From: YA12-FULL-51-18 sp041665305
GTDB lineage: Bacteria; Elusimicrobiota; Elusimicrobia; Elusimicrobiales; UBA9959
DNA length: 64,000 nucleotides
Reading direction: 5' to 3'
Assembly (NCBI GenBank): GCA_041665305.1
Contig: JBAYJD010000005.1
Span: 22,830-86,829 of the forward strand
In this document: positions 48,655 through 57,871 of the stretch, piece after piece
Position numbering within the stretch: position 1 is the first letter of the stretch
How the letters are laid out: the number at the start of each line of letters is the position of its first letter
The notes under the pieces: model-generated
What the model was told of the DNA's origin: nothing
What the model saw: the letters and a program-made list of their open reading frames with translations, nothing else
Databases searched by the model: none
Program-made: the position numbers and the translations under genes

Positions 48655-50112
48655 ATGAAAAAAAAATTATATCCGGCGTTAATTCTGGCGGCGGTTTTTT
48701 ACCTGAGGGCTTCGGCCGGGGCTCCGTGCGAATTCATGGATAAAGTTTCCGGCCGGGGTTTTAAGAACGCGTTCTGGGGGTTGAGCGTGCGGGACGCCGA
48801 TACCGGGCAGGAACTGGTCTCCTGCGGGAGCACCGGGAATCTGATCCCCGCCAGCATTTTAAAACTGTTCGTTACCGGGGCCGCGCTGGACATGCTGGGG
48901 CCCGAAACCAGGTTTAAAACGCGGGTGTATCTGGACGGAACGATAACAAAAGGCGTTTTGAACGGCGGCGTGTATCTCCGCGGCGGCGGCGATCCGTCTT
49001 TCGGCTCGGAGCTGATCAAGGGGGCGCCCGTAGTGGAGGCCGAGTTCGACAAGTGGCTCCGGGCGCTTAAGGCCGCCGGAGTTTCCGAAATAAACGGTTC
49101 GGTGATAGCGGACGATTCGCTTTTTGAAGGCCAGCCTATGCCTGGCTCATGGGCCTGGGAGGATATCGGCAACTATTACGCGGCCCAGCCGACGGCCCTG
49201 GCCGTCAACGATAACTTTTATAAGCTTTACTTGAAGTCCGGCCTTAAGCCGGGCGATCCGGTCGAGATCCTGCGCGTGGAACCGGAGGTGGCGGGCCTGC
49301 GGTTCGCTAATCTGCTGGCCACCGGGCCGGAAGGTTCCGGCGACAACAGCTATCTGTTTAATTTCCCGGAGCAGTACGCGGTTACGGCGCGGGGGACCAT
49401 TCCGCCGGGGTTCGCGGAATTCTCCATAAAGGGCGCCCTGCCCGATCCTGCATTATTCGCCGCGCAGGAGTTTACGGATTATCTTAACGCCCATGGCTTA
49501 AAAGTCGGCGGAAAAGCCTTAAAACTTAAAGCGGGCAAGGATTACGGCGCCGCCGGGTTCGTGGCTGGGACGGAAGGTTCGCCTTTGAAAGACATCGTGT
49601 ATGCCGCCAATAAACGCAGCGTCAACCTCTATGCCGAGATGCTGCTCAGGCATCTGGCGCTGGCCAAAGGGAGGTCCGGAACCGCGGAAAACGGTCTGGG
49701 CGTCCTGAGGGCCTATCTGGCCGAGAACGGCGTTAATGTGTCGGAACTGAAACTGGCGGATGCGTCCGGCCTGTCGCGCCTGAACCTTGCGAGCGCGGAC
49801 GATTTTACGGTTTTTCTGGCCGGGCTTTCAAAAAAGAAATTTTTCAGCGCCTACCTGGTTTCGCTGGTCTCGCCGGCGGATCCGGACGCGACCGGGCATA
49901 TTAAAAAGATGGGAGTGAATACCAGGCTGGAGAGCCTCCTGAAAATAAAGTCCGGTTCGCTGAACGGGGTAAGGGGCTATGCGGGGTACCTCACCACTAA
50001 AAAGGGCAGGTTACTGAGTTTTTCCTCGATCCTGAACAATTACACTTCCCCGGCCTCCGAGATAGACCGCCTGCACGAGGCCGTCCTGCTTGAGCTCATG
50101 GAGAAATATTAA
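48655..50112 (+). CDS. dacB: D-alanyl-D-alanine carboxypeptidase/endopeptidase (PBP4, S13)
   Basis: 485 residues. A signal peptide (about 1-22) precedes a penicillin-binding S13 protein with the SxxK motif at Ser67-Lys70 (IPASILKL), the SxN motif in KRSVNLYAEM, and KSGSLNGVRGYAGYL for the KTG motif. A large insert domain between the first two motifs is typical. It trims or opens peptidoglycan cross-links in the periplasm. Confidence 0.92.
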   Translation: MKKKLYPALILAAVFYLRASAGAPCEFMDKVSGRGFKNAFWGLSVRDADTGQELVSCGSTGNLIPASILKLFVTGAALDMLGPETRFKTRVYLDGTITKGVLNGGVYLRGGGDPSFGSELIKGAPVVEAEFDKWLRALKAAGVSEINGSVIADDSLFEGQPMPGSWAWEDIGNYYAAQPTALAVNDNFYKLYLKSGLKPGDPVEILRVEPEVAGLRFANLLATGPEGSGDNSYLFNFPEQYAVTARGTIPPGFAEFSIKGALPDPALFAAQEFTDYLNAHGLKVGGKALKLKAGKDYGAAGFVAGTEGSPLKDIVYAANKRSVNLYAEMLLRHLALAKGRSGTAENGLGVLRAYLAENGVNVSELKLADASGLSRLNLASADDFTVFLAGLSKKKFFSAYLVSLVSPADPDATGHIKKMGVNTRLESLLKIKSGSLNGVRGYAGYLTTKKGRLLSFSSILNNYTSPASEIDRLHEAVLLELMEKY

Positions 50113-50404
50113 AATTCCGGCTGATGTTCGCGGATAAGCGTCCCGGCGTATGGGAGCGGATTGATGCTGGCTTCGAGCACAAGCGTGCGGGGTTTGTAAA
50201 AATTTTTATAAGCTCGCTGTAGATCTCCGTTTCAGGGACGGCCCCCATATGCGGGATGGGCCTGCCTGTAAGGCTGCGGTAAAGGCCGATGCTGGCGTAA
50301 TAAGGGTCCAGTTCCACTTCCATTGTGGTTTTCTTTTCCGGGGAGTCTTCGGACCGGACGCAAAGCGGCAGCAGGAGCATCAGCACCGTAAGCAGCGGTT
50401 TCAT
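50109..50404 (-). pseudogene. frameshifted remnant of a secreted/outer-membrane protein gene
   Basis: From ATG 50404 a signal peptide (MKPLLTVLMLLLPLCVRS) and about 60 residues (LTGRPIPHMGAVPETEIYSE) are open. A -1 shift near 50190-50205 in an A/T/C-run region leads to a better frame, PRTLVLEASINPLPYAG, ending with a stop at 50109. That segment looks like part of a longer conserved protein, so the gene is both shifted and shortened. The unshifted frame runs to 50096 with 102 residues. It overlaps the dacB end. Confidence 0.5.
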
Positions 50405-50550
50405 AGAAGTATAATTTAGCATTTCCGCTTTGCTTAAAGATGAGGACGCGCATGTCCGGACCTTCGCGGTGGCGGCGCTGGAAAAGATCTCCCGCGCCGG
50501 GAAGCCGGGCGGCAAGTGAGCTTCCCGGAGTAAAAACCGGATTTTGCGGG

Positions 50551-52527
50551 TTATTCGTAGCGCAGGGCTTCTATCGGGTCCAGCATGGCCGCGCGCAGCG
50601 CGGGCCAGAAGCCGAAGCTTACGCCGATGACGGTGGAAAAACCGAAAGCGAAACAAATGGTCCCCAGCCCCAGCGTCGGAGGCACCTTGATAAAAAAGTA
50701 AGCCGCCCAGCCGAGTCCGAGCCCGAGGGCGACGCCCAACGCCCCGCCGATAAGGCAAAGGGTCACCGCCTCGATAAGGAACTGGCCCAGAATATCGGAG
50801 TTCTTCGCGCCCAAGGCCTTGCGCAGCCCTATCTCGCGGGTGCGTTCCGTGACGCTGACAAGCATGATGTTCATGATCCCTATGCCGCCCACAAGAAGCG
50901 AGATCCCCGCTATCGCGTAGACCACCAGTGAAACTTTCCCCATGCCTTCCTTGAACATCTGGATCTGGGCCTCGAAAGTCTTGACTTCAAAGTCGTCATC
51001 CTTGTCTTCGCGCAGGGCGTGCGCTTTGCGCAGGGCCAGGATCACCTGTTTGCGCGTCTGCGAAGAATCGGCGGGGGTAGGGGCGGAAACCACGATATAG
51101 TCCAGGCGGGCCGATCCGAACACCCGTTTGGAGGCGGTGTTGAGGGGCACATAGGCCGTGGGGCGGCCTCCGAAGATCTGTTCCGATTTCTGGTCCTCCG
51201 CGACCCCGATCACCGTGAAGGTGATGCCTTTAAGGCGCAGCTCGCTGTTGACGGCCGGTTCCGAACCGAATAATTTTTTCGCAAGGGTCCGGTTTATGAC
51301 CGCCACGCGCGCGCGGCCGAGATTTTCGGCCGGTGTAAAGAACCGGCCTTCCAGAGCGCGGTTCTCGAATATTTTTTTGTTCGCCTTCTGGGCCTCCGGA
51401 GTGAAGCCCTCGCGGCTCTGGAGGTCGGCGTCCACATGTTTATTGCCGGCCGAGGCCTGGACATTGCCCTGCACGATGGGCGTGATCTTCTCCGCCAGCG
51501 GCGCTCCGGACCTTATGGCCTCCACATCGCTGTAGGTAAGGCGGCGGCTCGCTTTGAGGCGTTCCTGCCTCGGCATGACGTAGACTTTTTTCGCGTCGTC
51601 TTCGCTGGAGCCGCTGAGCAGGCTTTTCATGAAGCCTTCGCTTATGGTCATCAGCGAGATGATGGAGCCCACTCCTATGAAGATGCCCAGCACGGTCAGG
51701 GCGCTGCGCGTTTTATGGCTCCAGATGGCTTTGAAAGCCACCCTGAGCTGTTCGCCTATTTCGGAGGGGGTAAAGCCCAGCCGCGCCTGGGGCAGCCGCG
51801 CCGTTCCGGTTTCGCCGCTCCGGTCCGGCCGTCCGGGAACGGCCGGGTCCGGACGGGTTTCATCGGAAATTATCGCGCCGTCCTTCATGCGGATCACGCG
51901 GCGGGTTTGCGCGGAAACTTCTTCGTCGTGAGTGACGATTATCACGGTAAGGCCGCGGGCATTAAGGTCCTTTATCACCTGCATCACTTCCTGGCGGCTT
52001 TTGGCGTCCAGGTTGCCGGTGGGTTCGTCGGCCAGCAGGATGAACGGATCGTTCACGAGCGCGCGGGCCACCGCCACGCGCTGGCACTGGCCGCCGGAAA
52101 GTTCATTGGACTTGTGGTTCACCCGGTCGGAGAGCCCCACCAGCCGCAGGCACTCCAGGGCTTTGCGCGGCTCGGTCCCCAGACCGCTGTAGACCATGGG
52201 CAGCATGACATTGTCTTTTGCCGTGGTTCTTTTTAAAAGGTGGAAAGACTGGAAGATGAAGCCCACCATGCGGCTGCGGATGGCGGCCAGCCGGCCCTCG
52301 TCGAGATCAGTCGTAGGGTTGCCGGCGAAATAGTATTCCCCGGAGTCCAGCCGGTCCAGAAATCCCAGGATGTGCATTAAAGTCGATTTGCCGGACCCGG
52401 AAGGGCCTGTAAGCGACACCAGTTCGCCGGCCTTGATCCGCAGGGAAACGCCTTTGAGCGCCTCCACATTAAATGAGCCGGTGCGGTAGGTCTTGGAGAC
52501 ATTGCGTAGATCTATCAGTGTTTCCAT
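50551..52527 (-). CDS. macB: MacB-type ABC transporter (ATPase-permease fusion)
   Basis: 658 residues. The N-terminal ATPase has Walker A GPSGSGKST, signature LSGGQCQRVAVARAL and Walker B ILLADEPTGNL. A first membrane helix (about 278-300), a large periplasmic MacB_PCD domain, and three more helices of an FtsX permease follow. It is a mechanotransmission-type exporter that works with MacA and TolC, encoded directly upstream on the same strand. Substrate unknown. Confidence 0.94.
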   Translation of the reverse strand: METLIDLRNVSKTYRTGSFNVEALKGVSLRIKAGELVSLTGPSGSGKSTLMHILGFLDRLDSGEYYFAGNPTTDLDEGRLAAIRSRMVGFIFQSFHLLKRTTAKDNVMLPMVYSGLGTEPRKALECLRLVGLSDRVNHKSNELSGGQCQRVAVARALVNDPFILLADEPTGNLDAKSRQEVMQVIKDLNARGLTVIIVTHDEEVSAQTRRVIRMKDGAIISDETRPDPAVPGRPDRSGETGTARLPQARLGFTPSEIGEQLRVAFKAIWSHKTRSALTVLGIFIGVGSIISLMTISEGFMKSLLSGSSEDDAKKVYVMPRQERLKASRRLTYSDVEAIRSGAPLAEKITPIVQGNVQASAGNKHVDADLQSREGFTPEAQKANKKIFENRALEGRFFTPAENLGRARVAVINRTLAKKLFGSEPAVNSELRLKGITFTVIGVAEDQKSEQIFGGRPTAYVPLNTASKRVFGSARLDYIVVSAPTPADSSQTRKQVILALRKAHALREDKDDDFEVKTFEAQIQMFKEGMGKVSLVVYAIAGISLLVGGIGIMNIMLVSVTERTREIGLRKALGAKNSDILGQFLIEAVTLCLIGGALGVALGLGLGWAAYFFIKVPPTLGLGTICFAFGFSTVIGVSFGFWPALRAAMLDPIEALRYE

Positions 52528-52533
52528 TTGGGA

Positions 52534-53496
52534 TCAATCGGCGGTTATAACTATGCCGGAGCGTTCTTTGGCCACGCCGCTGGAGTAGTAGACCGTGTCG
52601 TTCTCGCTTAAGCCGGACAGGATTTCTATCATCCGCTCGTTGCTCGCCCCTGTTTCCACTTTCTTGTCGGTCAGTTTTTTGTTTTTCCCGTCCTTCATGG
52701 CGACAAAAGCGTCGCCGTCCTTGTAGGAGACGGCTTTTTTCGGCAGAGAAAGCGCTTCCTGTTTCGCGTCGGTTATCACCCGGACATCGGCCGTCATGCC
52801 CGAGCGCAGGACCGGGATATGTTTGGCGGGCAGGATCTTTACTTCATAGACCGTTACGCCGTCTTTCAGAATGGATTCGCGCGCTATGGCCAACACGCCG
52901 CCTTCGTGCCGGTCCTTCGGGAAGGAGTCAAGATAAAATTCCGCTTTCTGGCCTTCCTTCACGCCGCCTATATCGGTTTCGTCGACATAGGTCTTTATTA
53001 TCAGGCGGTCCGAGATGACGGCTATTTCTTTAGCCGTGCCGACCGATTGGCCCGGTTCCACGGCGCGTTTTATGACCATGCCGTTTATAGGCGAGACTAC
53101 GGGCGTAAGATTGTAGGCCTCCCGCACCATTTTGGCCTCTTCCGGGGTGGACTCTTTCATCTTCAGGGAATCCAGAAGCGCGGTGCGTTCGCTCGAACTT
53201 ATCCAGGCCAGGATCTGGCCGGTTTTCACCAGGCCGCCTTCGCGAAACAGCACCTCTTCGGCCCGGCCGTCCACCGACGGGGTGACCAGTACGCGGTTCT
53301 CCGGCTCCACCACGCCTATAGCCTGGGTCTTTATGACGAACGGGCCCTTCGCGACTTGTACGGGCGAGAGGGCTTCCAGCCTTTTAAGCTCTTTTTTCCC
53401 CATGAGATGAACATACTCCAGCCGGCCGCCGCCGGCCAGGAGCAGCAGAACGGCGCCGATAATAAATTTTTTGGTCTTAAAAAAACTTTTTTTCAT
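52534..53496 (-). CDS. macA: MacA-type periplasmic adaptor (membrane fusion protein)
   Basis: 320 residues from ATG 53496 (GGGAGAA site); the upstream extension is inside the TolC gene. An N-terminal membrane helix (KFIIGAVLLLLAGGG) precedes lipoyl half-motifs around a very short alpha-hairpin (SLKMKESTPEEAKMVREAYN). Beta-barrel and membrane-proximal domains follow. The hairpin is shorter than in E. coli MacA, closer to DevB/HlyD-like adaptors. It lies 6 bp before macB. Confidence 0.9.
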   Translation of the reverse strand: MKKSFFKTKKFIIGAVLLLLAGGGRLEYVHLMGKKELKRLEALSPVQVAKGPFVIKTQAIGVVEPENRVLVTPSVDGRAEEVLFREGGLVKTGQILAWISSSERTALLDSLKMKESTPEEAKMVREAYNLTPVVSPINGMVIKRAVEPGQSVGTAKEIAVISDRLIIKTYVDETDIGGVKEGQKAEFYLDSFPKDRHEGGVLAIARESILKDGVTVYEVKILPAKHIPVLRSGMTADVRVITDAKQEALSLPKKAVSYKDGDAFVAMKDGKNKKLTDKKVETGASNERMIEILSGLSENDTVYYSSGVAKERSGIVITAD

Positions 53497-53500
53497 ATGG

Positions 53501-54754
53501 TTATTCTCCCAGCGATCTGATGAACGCCGCATGGGCGGCCGCAAGGTCCCGCCTGGCCGCTAAAAGCTGGTTCTCGGCGCTTATGAGCTGGTCTTCGACA
53601 TTGCGCCATTCGAAATACGAGGCCCGGCCGGCCAGATATTGTTTGCGCAGAAGCCAGGCCCTGGCTTCGGACGATTCCAGCGAAGTTCTTGCCACATCCG
53701 TGAACGACCACGCGGTCCTCCAGGACAGGAAGGCGTCCTCGGCGGCCAGATAAACTTCGTCCTTCGCGTCTTTGAAAGCGGCTTCGGCGCCGGCGCTGTC
53801 CGCGCGGGCGGACGCGAGGTCCGCCGAAAGTTTGCCGCCGGCGAACAGCGGGAGCGAAAGACCGATCCCCGCCGACCAGTTTGTATTCTTATCCGGCCAG
53901 TCCGCGCCGCTCCAGGTATAATTGCCGTCGGCGTCGACCCGCGGCAGGAACCCGCTTTTTGAACGGTCTAGCGCGGCCCGGCTGATCTCAAGCGACGCCT
54001 GGGCGGAGCTTAGGGACGGATGGCGCTCCAGCGCGCCGGAAAAAGAACCGAAATCTTCGGGCGGGGCCGGAGGCTCCGGCAATTCCGCCGCGGGGGCTGC
54101 GGCCATGGGCGGGCGCGCCAGCAGGCGGTTAAGCCTGCGTTCGATGAGCCTCAGGTCTTTCTTGTAATTTTCATTCTGCCACACCGAGGCCTTATAGACG
54201 GCCCGGGTTTCCAGCAGCGCGGCCTTATTTTCCCGTCCGGCCTCATATTTTATGCGGATAAGCTCCACATTCTCCGCGCGGCGTTTGAGGGTCTCGGCGG
54301 AAAGTTCAAGCGTTTCCCGCGCTTTTGTAAGATCGGAGAAAACCGTTTTCAGGTTATAGAGCAGTTCGGACCTGACGAGGGCGAAGTCCGCCTCCGCCTT
54401 GCGGTAAGAAGCTTCGGCCGAGCGGACGGCCGCCGGGAGTGCGGGGGCGAACAGCGGTTGTGAGGCTGAGAAACCGTAGGAATAGGATTCGTCAGCCGGC
54501 GCCAGGCCGCCGCCTGCGCGGTTATACCGGGCCGCGGCGGAGATCTGCGGGTAAAGTCCGGCGCGGTAAAAAGAAAGGCGGCCGCGGGCGGACTCGACCG
54601 AGGCCGATGCCGCGGCGCTTTTAGGGTTGTTCAGGAGCAGCAGTTTGGAGGCTTCCTCAAAACTTAGTTCCGGTTCGCCGGAGAAAAGCGCCGAGGGGAA
54701 CGAGCTTAGAGCTATGAAGGCTGAAATGCGTAAAGCGTACTGTCTGGGTTTCAT
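53501..54754 (-). CDS. TolC-family outer membrane efflux protein
   Basis: 417 residues. A signal peptide (MKPRQYALRISAFIALSSFPSALFSG) is followed by two structurally repeated OEP halves. These show the ISAAARYN and VDADGNYTWSG beta strands and long coiled-coil helices (LVRSELLYNLKTVFSDLTKARETLEL). It forms the outer-membrane exit duct for MacAB. It is first in the three-gene efflux operon. Confidence 0.9.
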   Translation of the reverse strand: MKPRQYALRISAFIALSSFPSALFSGEPELSFEEASKLLLLNNPKSAAASASVESARGRLSFYRAGLYPQISAAARYNRAGGGLAPADESYSYGFSASQPLFAPALPAAVRSAEASYRKAEADFALVRSELLYNLKTVFSDLTKARETLELSAETLKRRAENVELIRIKYEAGRENKAALLETRAVYKASVWQNENYKKDLRLIERRLNRLLARPPMAAAPAAELPEPPAPPEDFGSFSGALERHPSLSSAQASLEISRAALDRSKSGFLPRVDADGNYTWSGADWPDKNTNWSAGIGLSLPLFAGGKLSADLASARADSAGAEAAFKDAKDEVYLAAEDAFLSWRTAWSFTDVARTSLESSEARAWLLRKQYLAGRASYFEWRNVEDQLISAENQLLAARRDLAAAHAAFIRSLGE

Positions 54755-54889
54755 GGTATTCCTGTCCGCGGTCCTTTCCTGTATTACGGGCGAAGCGCCT
54801 GAACGGTTGCATCTGTGCGTCCCGATGAGCGGCCCGCTGAGACTTTAGCATAGTAGCCGTTCGGAATTCTAAGGCTAAAGACCTGGATC

Positions 54890-54916
54890 CAGGCGCCCGA
54901 AAGTCCCGGTCGCCTG
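54890..54916 (-). terminator. hairpin after murQ
   Basis: CAGGCGCCCG (54890-54899) and CGGTCGCCTG (54907-54916) pair with one mismatch. It lies 25 bp after the murQ stop on the minus strand; the T run is weak. Confidence 0.4.
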
Positions 54917-54941
54917 AATACGGCAAATTTTGGGGAGGCTC

Positions 54942-55841
54942 CTAGCCCAGGATGGTTTTGAGGAAGCCTTTGTGTTTTTTGATGAGAAGTCGGGCCTGTT
55001 CCGGATTTAGTCCGCGCCGCGCCATGACTATGGCCGTTTTTACATCGTTGCCGGTGAGGTCCAGAAGCCCGCGGGCTTCTTCCTGCGGCACTTCTCCCAC
55101 GGCGGCCGTGATGCGTTCCGCGCGCAGCGCAAGTTTCTGCGAGGTGGTTTTGACATCCACCATCCAGTTGCGGTAGACCTTGCCGCTGATGATCATGGCC
55201 GAAGTGGTCAGCATGTTCAGGGCCAGTTTGGTGGCGGTGCCGGATTTCATCCGGGTGGAACCCGAGATGGGCTCCGGTCCCACGGCCAGCGCCACGGTTA
55301 TGCGCGCCTCCGGAGTGCGCTCATTGGGATTGCAGGTGATAAGCACGGTGCCCGCCCCGGCTTTTTTGCCGGCGGAGAGGCCGCCTTTCACATAGGGCGT
55401 GACGCCGCTGGCCGCGATCCCTATGACGGCGTCGTTTTTCTTCACCAGTTCCGTTATTTCCTCAAAACCGTTCTCAAAAATATCCTCGGCGCCTTCCTTG
55501 GAATGGAAAACCGCCGCCGGTCCGCCGGCCATAAGCGCCTGGAAGCGCTCCGCTTCCACGCCGTAGGTCGGGGGGAGCTCGGCGGCTTCAAGCACGCCGA
55601 GCCGCCCGCTGGTCCCGGCTCCGATAAAGAACACGCTGCCGCCGGCAAGGTATACTTTGGAGACCAGGCGCGCCGCTTTTTCTATGGAGGGGATCGCCTT
55701 GCCGGCGGCCCGGTGCACCAGGCTGTCTTCATAATTCAATTTCTGAAGCACTTTCCTCAAAGGGAGGCGGTCCAGGTCGCGGGTGCGCGGATTGACGGCT
55801 TCGGTCGGCAGCCGGGAATATTTCCTGAATTTTTCATTCAT
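54942..55841 (-). CDS. murQ: N-acetylmuramic acid 6-phosphate etherase
   Basis: 299 residues. The SIS domain has VFFIGAGTSGRLGVLEAAELPPTYG, followed by GPEPISGSTRMKSGTATKLALNML, the most conserved MurQ segment. It converts MurNAc-6-P to GlcNAc-6-P and lactate in cell-wall recycling. GGAGG for this gene lies in the end of the upstream hydrolase gene, which it overlaps by 8 bp. Confidence 0.95.
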   Translation of the reverse strand: MNEKFRKYSRLPTEAVNPRTRDLDRLPLRKVLQKLNYEDSLVHRAAGKAIPSIEKAARLVSKVYLAGGSVFFIGAGTSGRLGVLEAAELPPTYGVEAERFQALMAGGPAAVFHSKEGAEDIFENGFEEITELVKKNDAVIGIAASGVTPYVKGGLSAGKKAGAGTVLITCNPNERTPEARITVALAVGPEPISGSTRMKSGTATKLALNMLTTSAMIISGKVYRNWMVDVKTTSQKLALRAERITAAVGEVPQEEARGLLDLTGNDVKTAIVMARRGLNPEQARLLIKKHKGFLKTILG

Positions 55842-56712
55842 AAGTCGGTGAATCCTCCGGCGGAGCTTCCTCGGCGGGTCCGCCCTGTTGTCCGGGCGCG
55901 GGGGCGCCGGTTTGTCCGGTTCGGGTCGAGATTTCGACTATCGGCGGCAGCCTGGGGTTCCTGAACCAGTCGAAGATCCTGCGGATATTGTATTTGTTTA
56001 CAAGTTCCCCTGCGCCGTAGCCCGCGGCCGTCACTATGGTGGTGACATTTTCCTTGCCGCATTTAAGTTTCGCTATCTCGTTTAAAAGCTGGAATTCCTT
56101 GTATTGCCTGACGCGGTCGGCGCCGGACATGAGCAGCAGCGGCCGCCTGCCGTAGGCGTAAAGCGGATTGACCGAAAGGACATCGTTGACGTTCAGGGCG
56201 GGCGAGAAGGCCGCGGTCATGGAGATCTCCGGGTGTATGGCGGCGGCTTTGACGGCCAGGTTCGCTCCCAGCGCCGAACCGGCCAGTATGATCCTGTCGC
56301 CGGTCACGCTGTTGGTGGAGAGGTACGCCAGGGCCGCTTCTACATCCCGGATCATCTTGTTGAATTCGTTGTTGGGGCCGCTGACGGCGAACGATTTGTA
56401 GGAGGTCGTGGAGCCGTCGGGCGCGAGAAAACTGTTGCCGTGGCCGCGCAGGTCCATGGCGAGATAGCCGTAGCCGTAGCGCTTCAGCTGGTCGAACCAG
56501 ATCTTCCATTCGGTAAGATCTTTCTTCTGGCCGTGGATCAGCACCACGGTCGGAGCGTTCTCGGGCGCCCTGAGATAGCGGGCGTTCAGCTTCCAGCCGT
56601 CGTCCGCGGTCAGCGTTAGCCGCTCTTCCAGGCGGGGTCCGTTCGTCCTCTGGGCGTTGAGCGCCCCAGCCGTTAAAAGGAGCGCCATGATAATAGCGGG
56701 GATGAGTCTCAT
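55834..56712 (-). CDS. secreted alpha/beta-hydrolase-fold protein lacking catalytic Ser and His
   Basis: 292 residues. A signal peptide (MRLIPAIIMALLLTAGALNA) precedes a complete hydrolase fold (VVLIHGQKKD, LAMDLRGHGNS). The nucleophile elbow that usually reads GASLG is G-S-A-L-G (145-149), so position 147 is Ala. The usual catalytic His near the end is Tyr232 (AGYGAGEL). It is therefore probably inactive as a hydrolase and may bind a ligand. A Pro/Glu-rich tail ends the protein. It is translationally coupled to murQ. Confidence 0.8.
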   Translation of the reverse strand: MRLIPAIIMALLLTAGALNAQRTNGPRLEERLTLTADDGWKLNARYLRAPENAPTVVLIHGQKKDLTEWKIWFDQLKRYGYGYLAMDLRGHGNSFLAPDGSTTSYKSFAVSGPNNEFNKMIRDVEAALAYLSTNSVTGDRIILAGSALGANLAVKAAAIHPEISMTAAFSPALNVNDVLSVNPLYAYGRRPLLLMSGADRVRQYKEFQLLNEIAKLKCGKENVTTIVTAAGYGAGELVNKYNIRRIFDWFRNPRLPPIVEISTRTGQTGAPAPGQQGGPAEEAPPEDSPTYE

Positions 56713-56751
56713 AGCATTTGTTAAAAATTCAGAATATCGTCCTATGACATC

Positions 56752-57228
56752 CTATTCCAGGATCTCGCCCGGCTTGAACCAGATCTTGATCTCGCGGGCC
56801 GCCTCCTCAAGATTTCCCGAGGCGTGCACCACATTTTCGTAATAGCCGTGCGTGCGGCAGATCCGGCCGAAGGCGCCCCGGATGGTTCCGGGCGCGGCCT
56901 CTTCGGGGTTGGTGGCCCCCACCACGGCGCGCACCCCCTGCACCGCGTTTTCGCCCTGGTAAACCAAGGCCAGCACCCGGCGCTTCGACACGCCGTGGAA
57001 GTCCCCCTTTATGAAGCTGATCAGCTGCTCGAACTTTTCCTTCAGCGCAAAAACCCCCTTGCCTTTCAGGAGGGCGTAATGTTCGCGCGCCAGGGCGTCG
57101 GTCACGGACACCATTTTCGCGCCGACCATTTCAAGGCCGGAGTTGTCCAGCCGGTCTATGGCGAGGCCGGCAAGCCTGCGCTTCATGCCGTCCGGTTTTA
57201 TGAGTACGAGCGTTTTTTCTATGGACAT
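56752..57228 (-). CDS. ndk: nucleoside diphosphate kinase
   Basis: 158 residues. LVLIKPDGMKRRLAG, the AAPGTIRGAFG nucleotide site and His135 in NVVHASGNLEEAAREI, the phospho-histidine, are all present. It balances NTP and dNTP pools. An AAAAAGGAG site precedes the ATG. It is followed by the hydrolase-fold gene after 39 bp. Confidence 0.95.
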   Translation of the reverse strand: MSIEKTLVLIKPDGMKRRLAGLAIDRLDNSGLEMVGAKMVSVTDALAREHYALLKGKGVFALKEKFEQLISFIKGDFHGVSKRRVLALVYQGENAVQGVRAVVGATNPEEAAPGTIRGAFGRICRTHGYYENVVHASGNLEEAAREIKIWFKPGEILE

Positions 57229-57487
57229 GGAAGCTCCTTTTTGCGGCGCGGTGGAGAATCGTGAAGCGCGGGGCGTGAAGAGTAAAAGGCGAAAAAATAT
57301 TTTTTACGGTCCCGCTTTACGCTTCACCGCATACTGGTGTATTCTACTCTTTTAAAAAGAAAAATGAAAACCTTGTTTTGCCCTCCACGAATCTTGTAAA
57401 CTCTTCATGTACATTTGCGGGAGCGAGTGCCGCCGGCTTTTTATCTTTATAAGCGCCGCATGGGGCGATCCTATGAACGGGGGAGTT

Positions 57488-57871
57488 ATGTCCAAAGTAA
57501 TGGTGATTGACGACGAGAAAGACGTGGTGTACCTTATAAAGGTGCTGATGGAGCGGGAACAGCTGGAAGTCATGGAGGCCTATAACGGCCTCGAAGCCTA
57601 TAACAAGCTCACCGGCCCCGCCGAAGGAAAAGCGATCCCGGACGCCATCATCCTGGATATCATGATGCCGGAGATGGACGGCTACACTTTCCAGGCGAAA
57701 CTCCAGGAAATAGACGACCTGCGCAGGATCCCCATCATCATTTTGACCGCGAAAGGACAGATGAAGGACCTTTTTGAGCTTTCTTCCAACATCTTCGCTT
57801 TTGTGGAAAAACCGTTCGAACCGAAAAATCTTGTAAAGATAGTGAAGGACGCCTTAGCATCAAGAAAATGA
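57488..57871 (+). CDS. stand-alone response regulator receiver protein
   Basis: 127 residues from ATG 57488 (GGGGGAG site); an upstream in-frame ATG at 57407 gives an unlikely extension. It is one CheY-like receiver domain with acidic pocket Asp8/Asp9, phospho-acceptor Asp57 (ILDIMMPEMDG), the LTAK Thr and the EKPF Lys. There is no output domain. It overlaps lysS by 4 bp. The orphan histidine kinase at 26676 is a possible but unproven partner. Confidence 0.9.
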   Translation: MSKVMVIDDEKDVVYLIKVLMEREQLEVMEAYNGLEAYNKLTGPAEGKAIPDAIILDIMMPEMDGYTFQAKLQEIDDLRRIPIIILTAKGQMKDLFELSSNIFAFVEKPFEPKNLVKIVKDALASRK

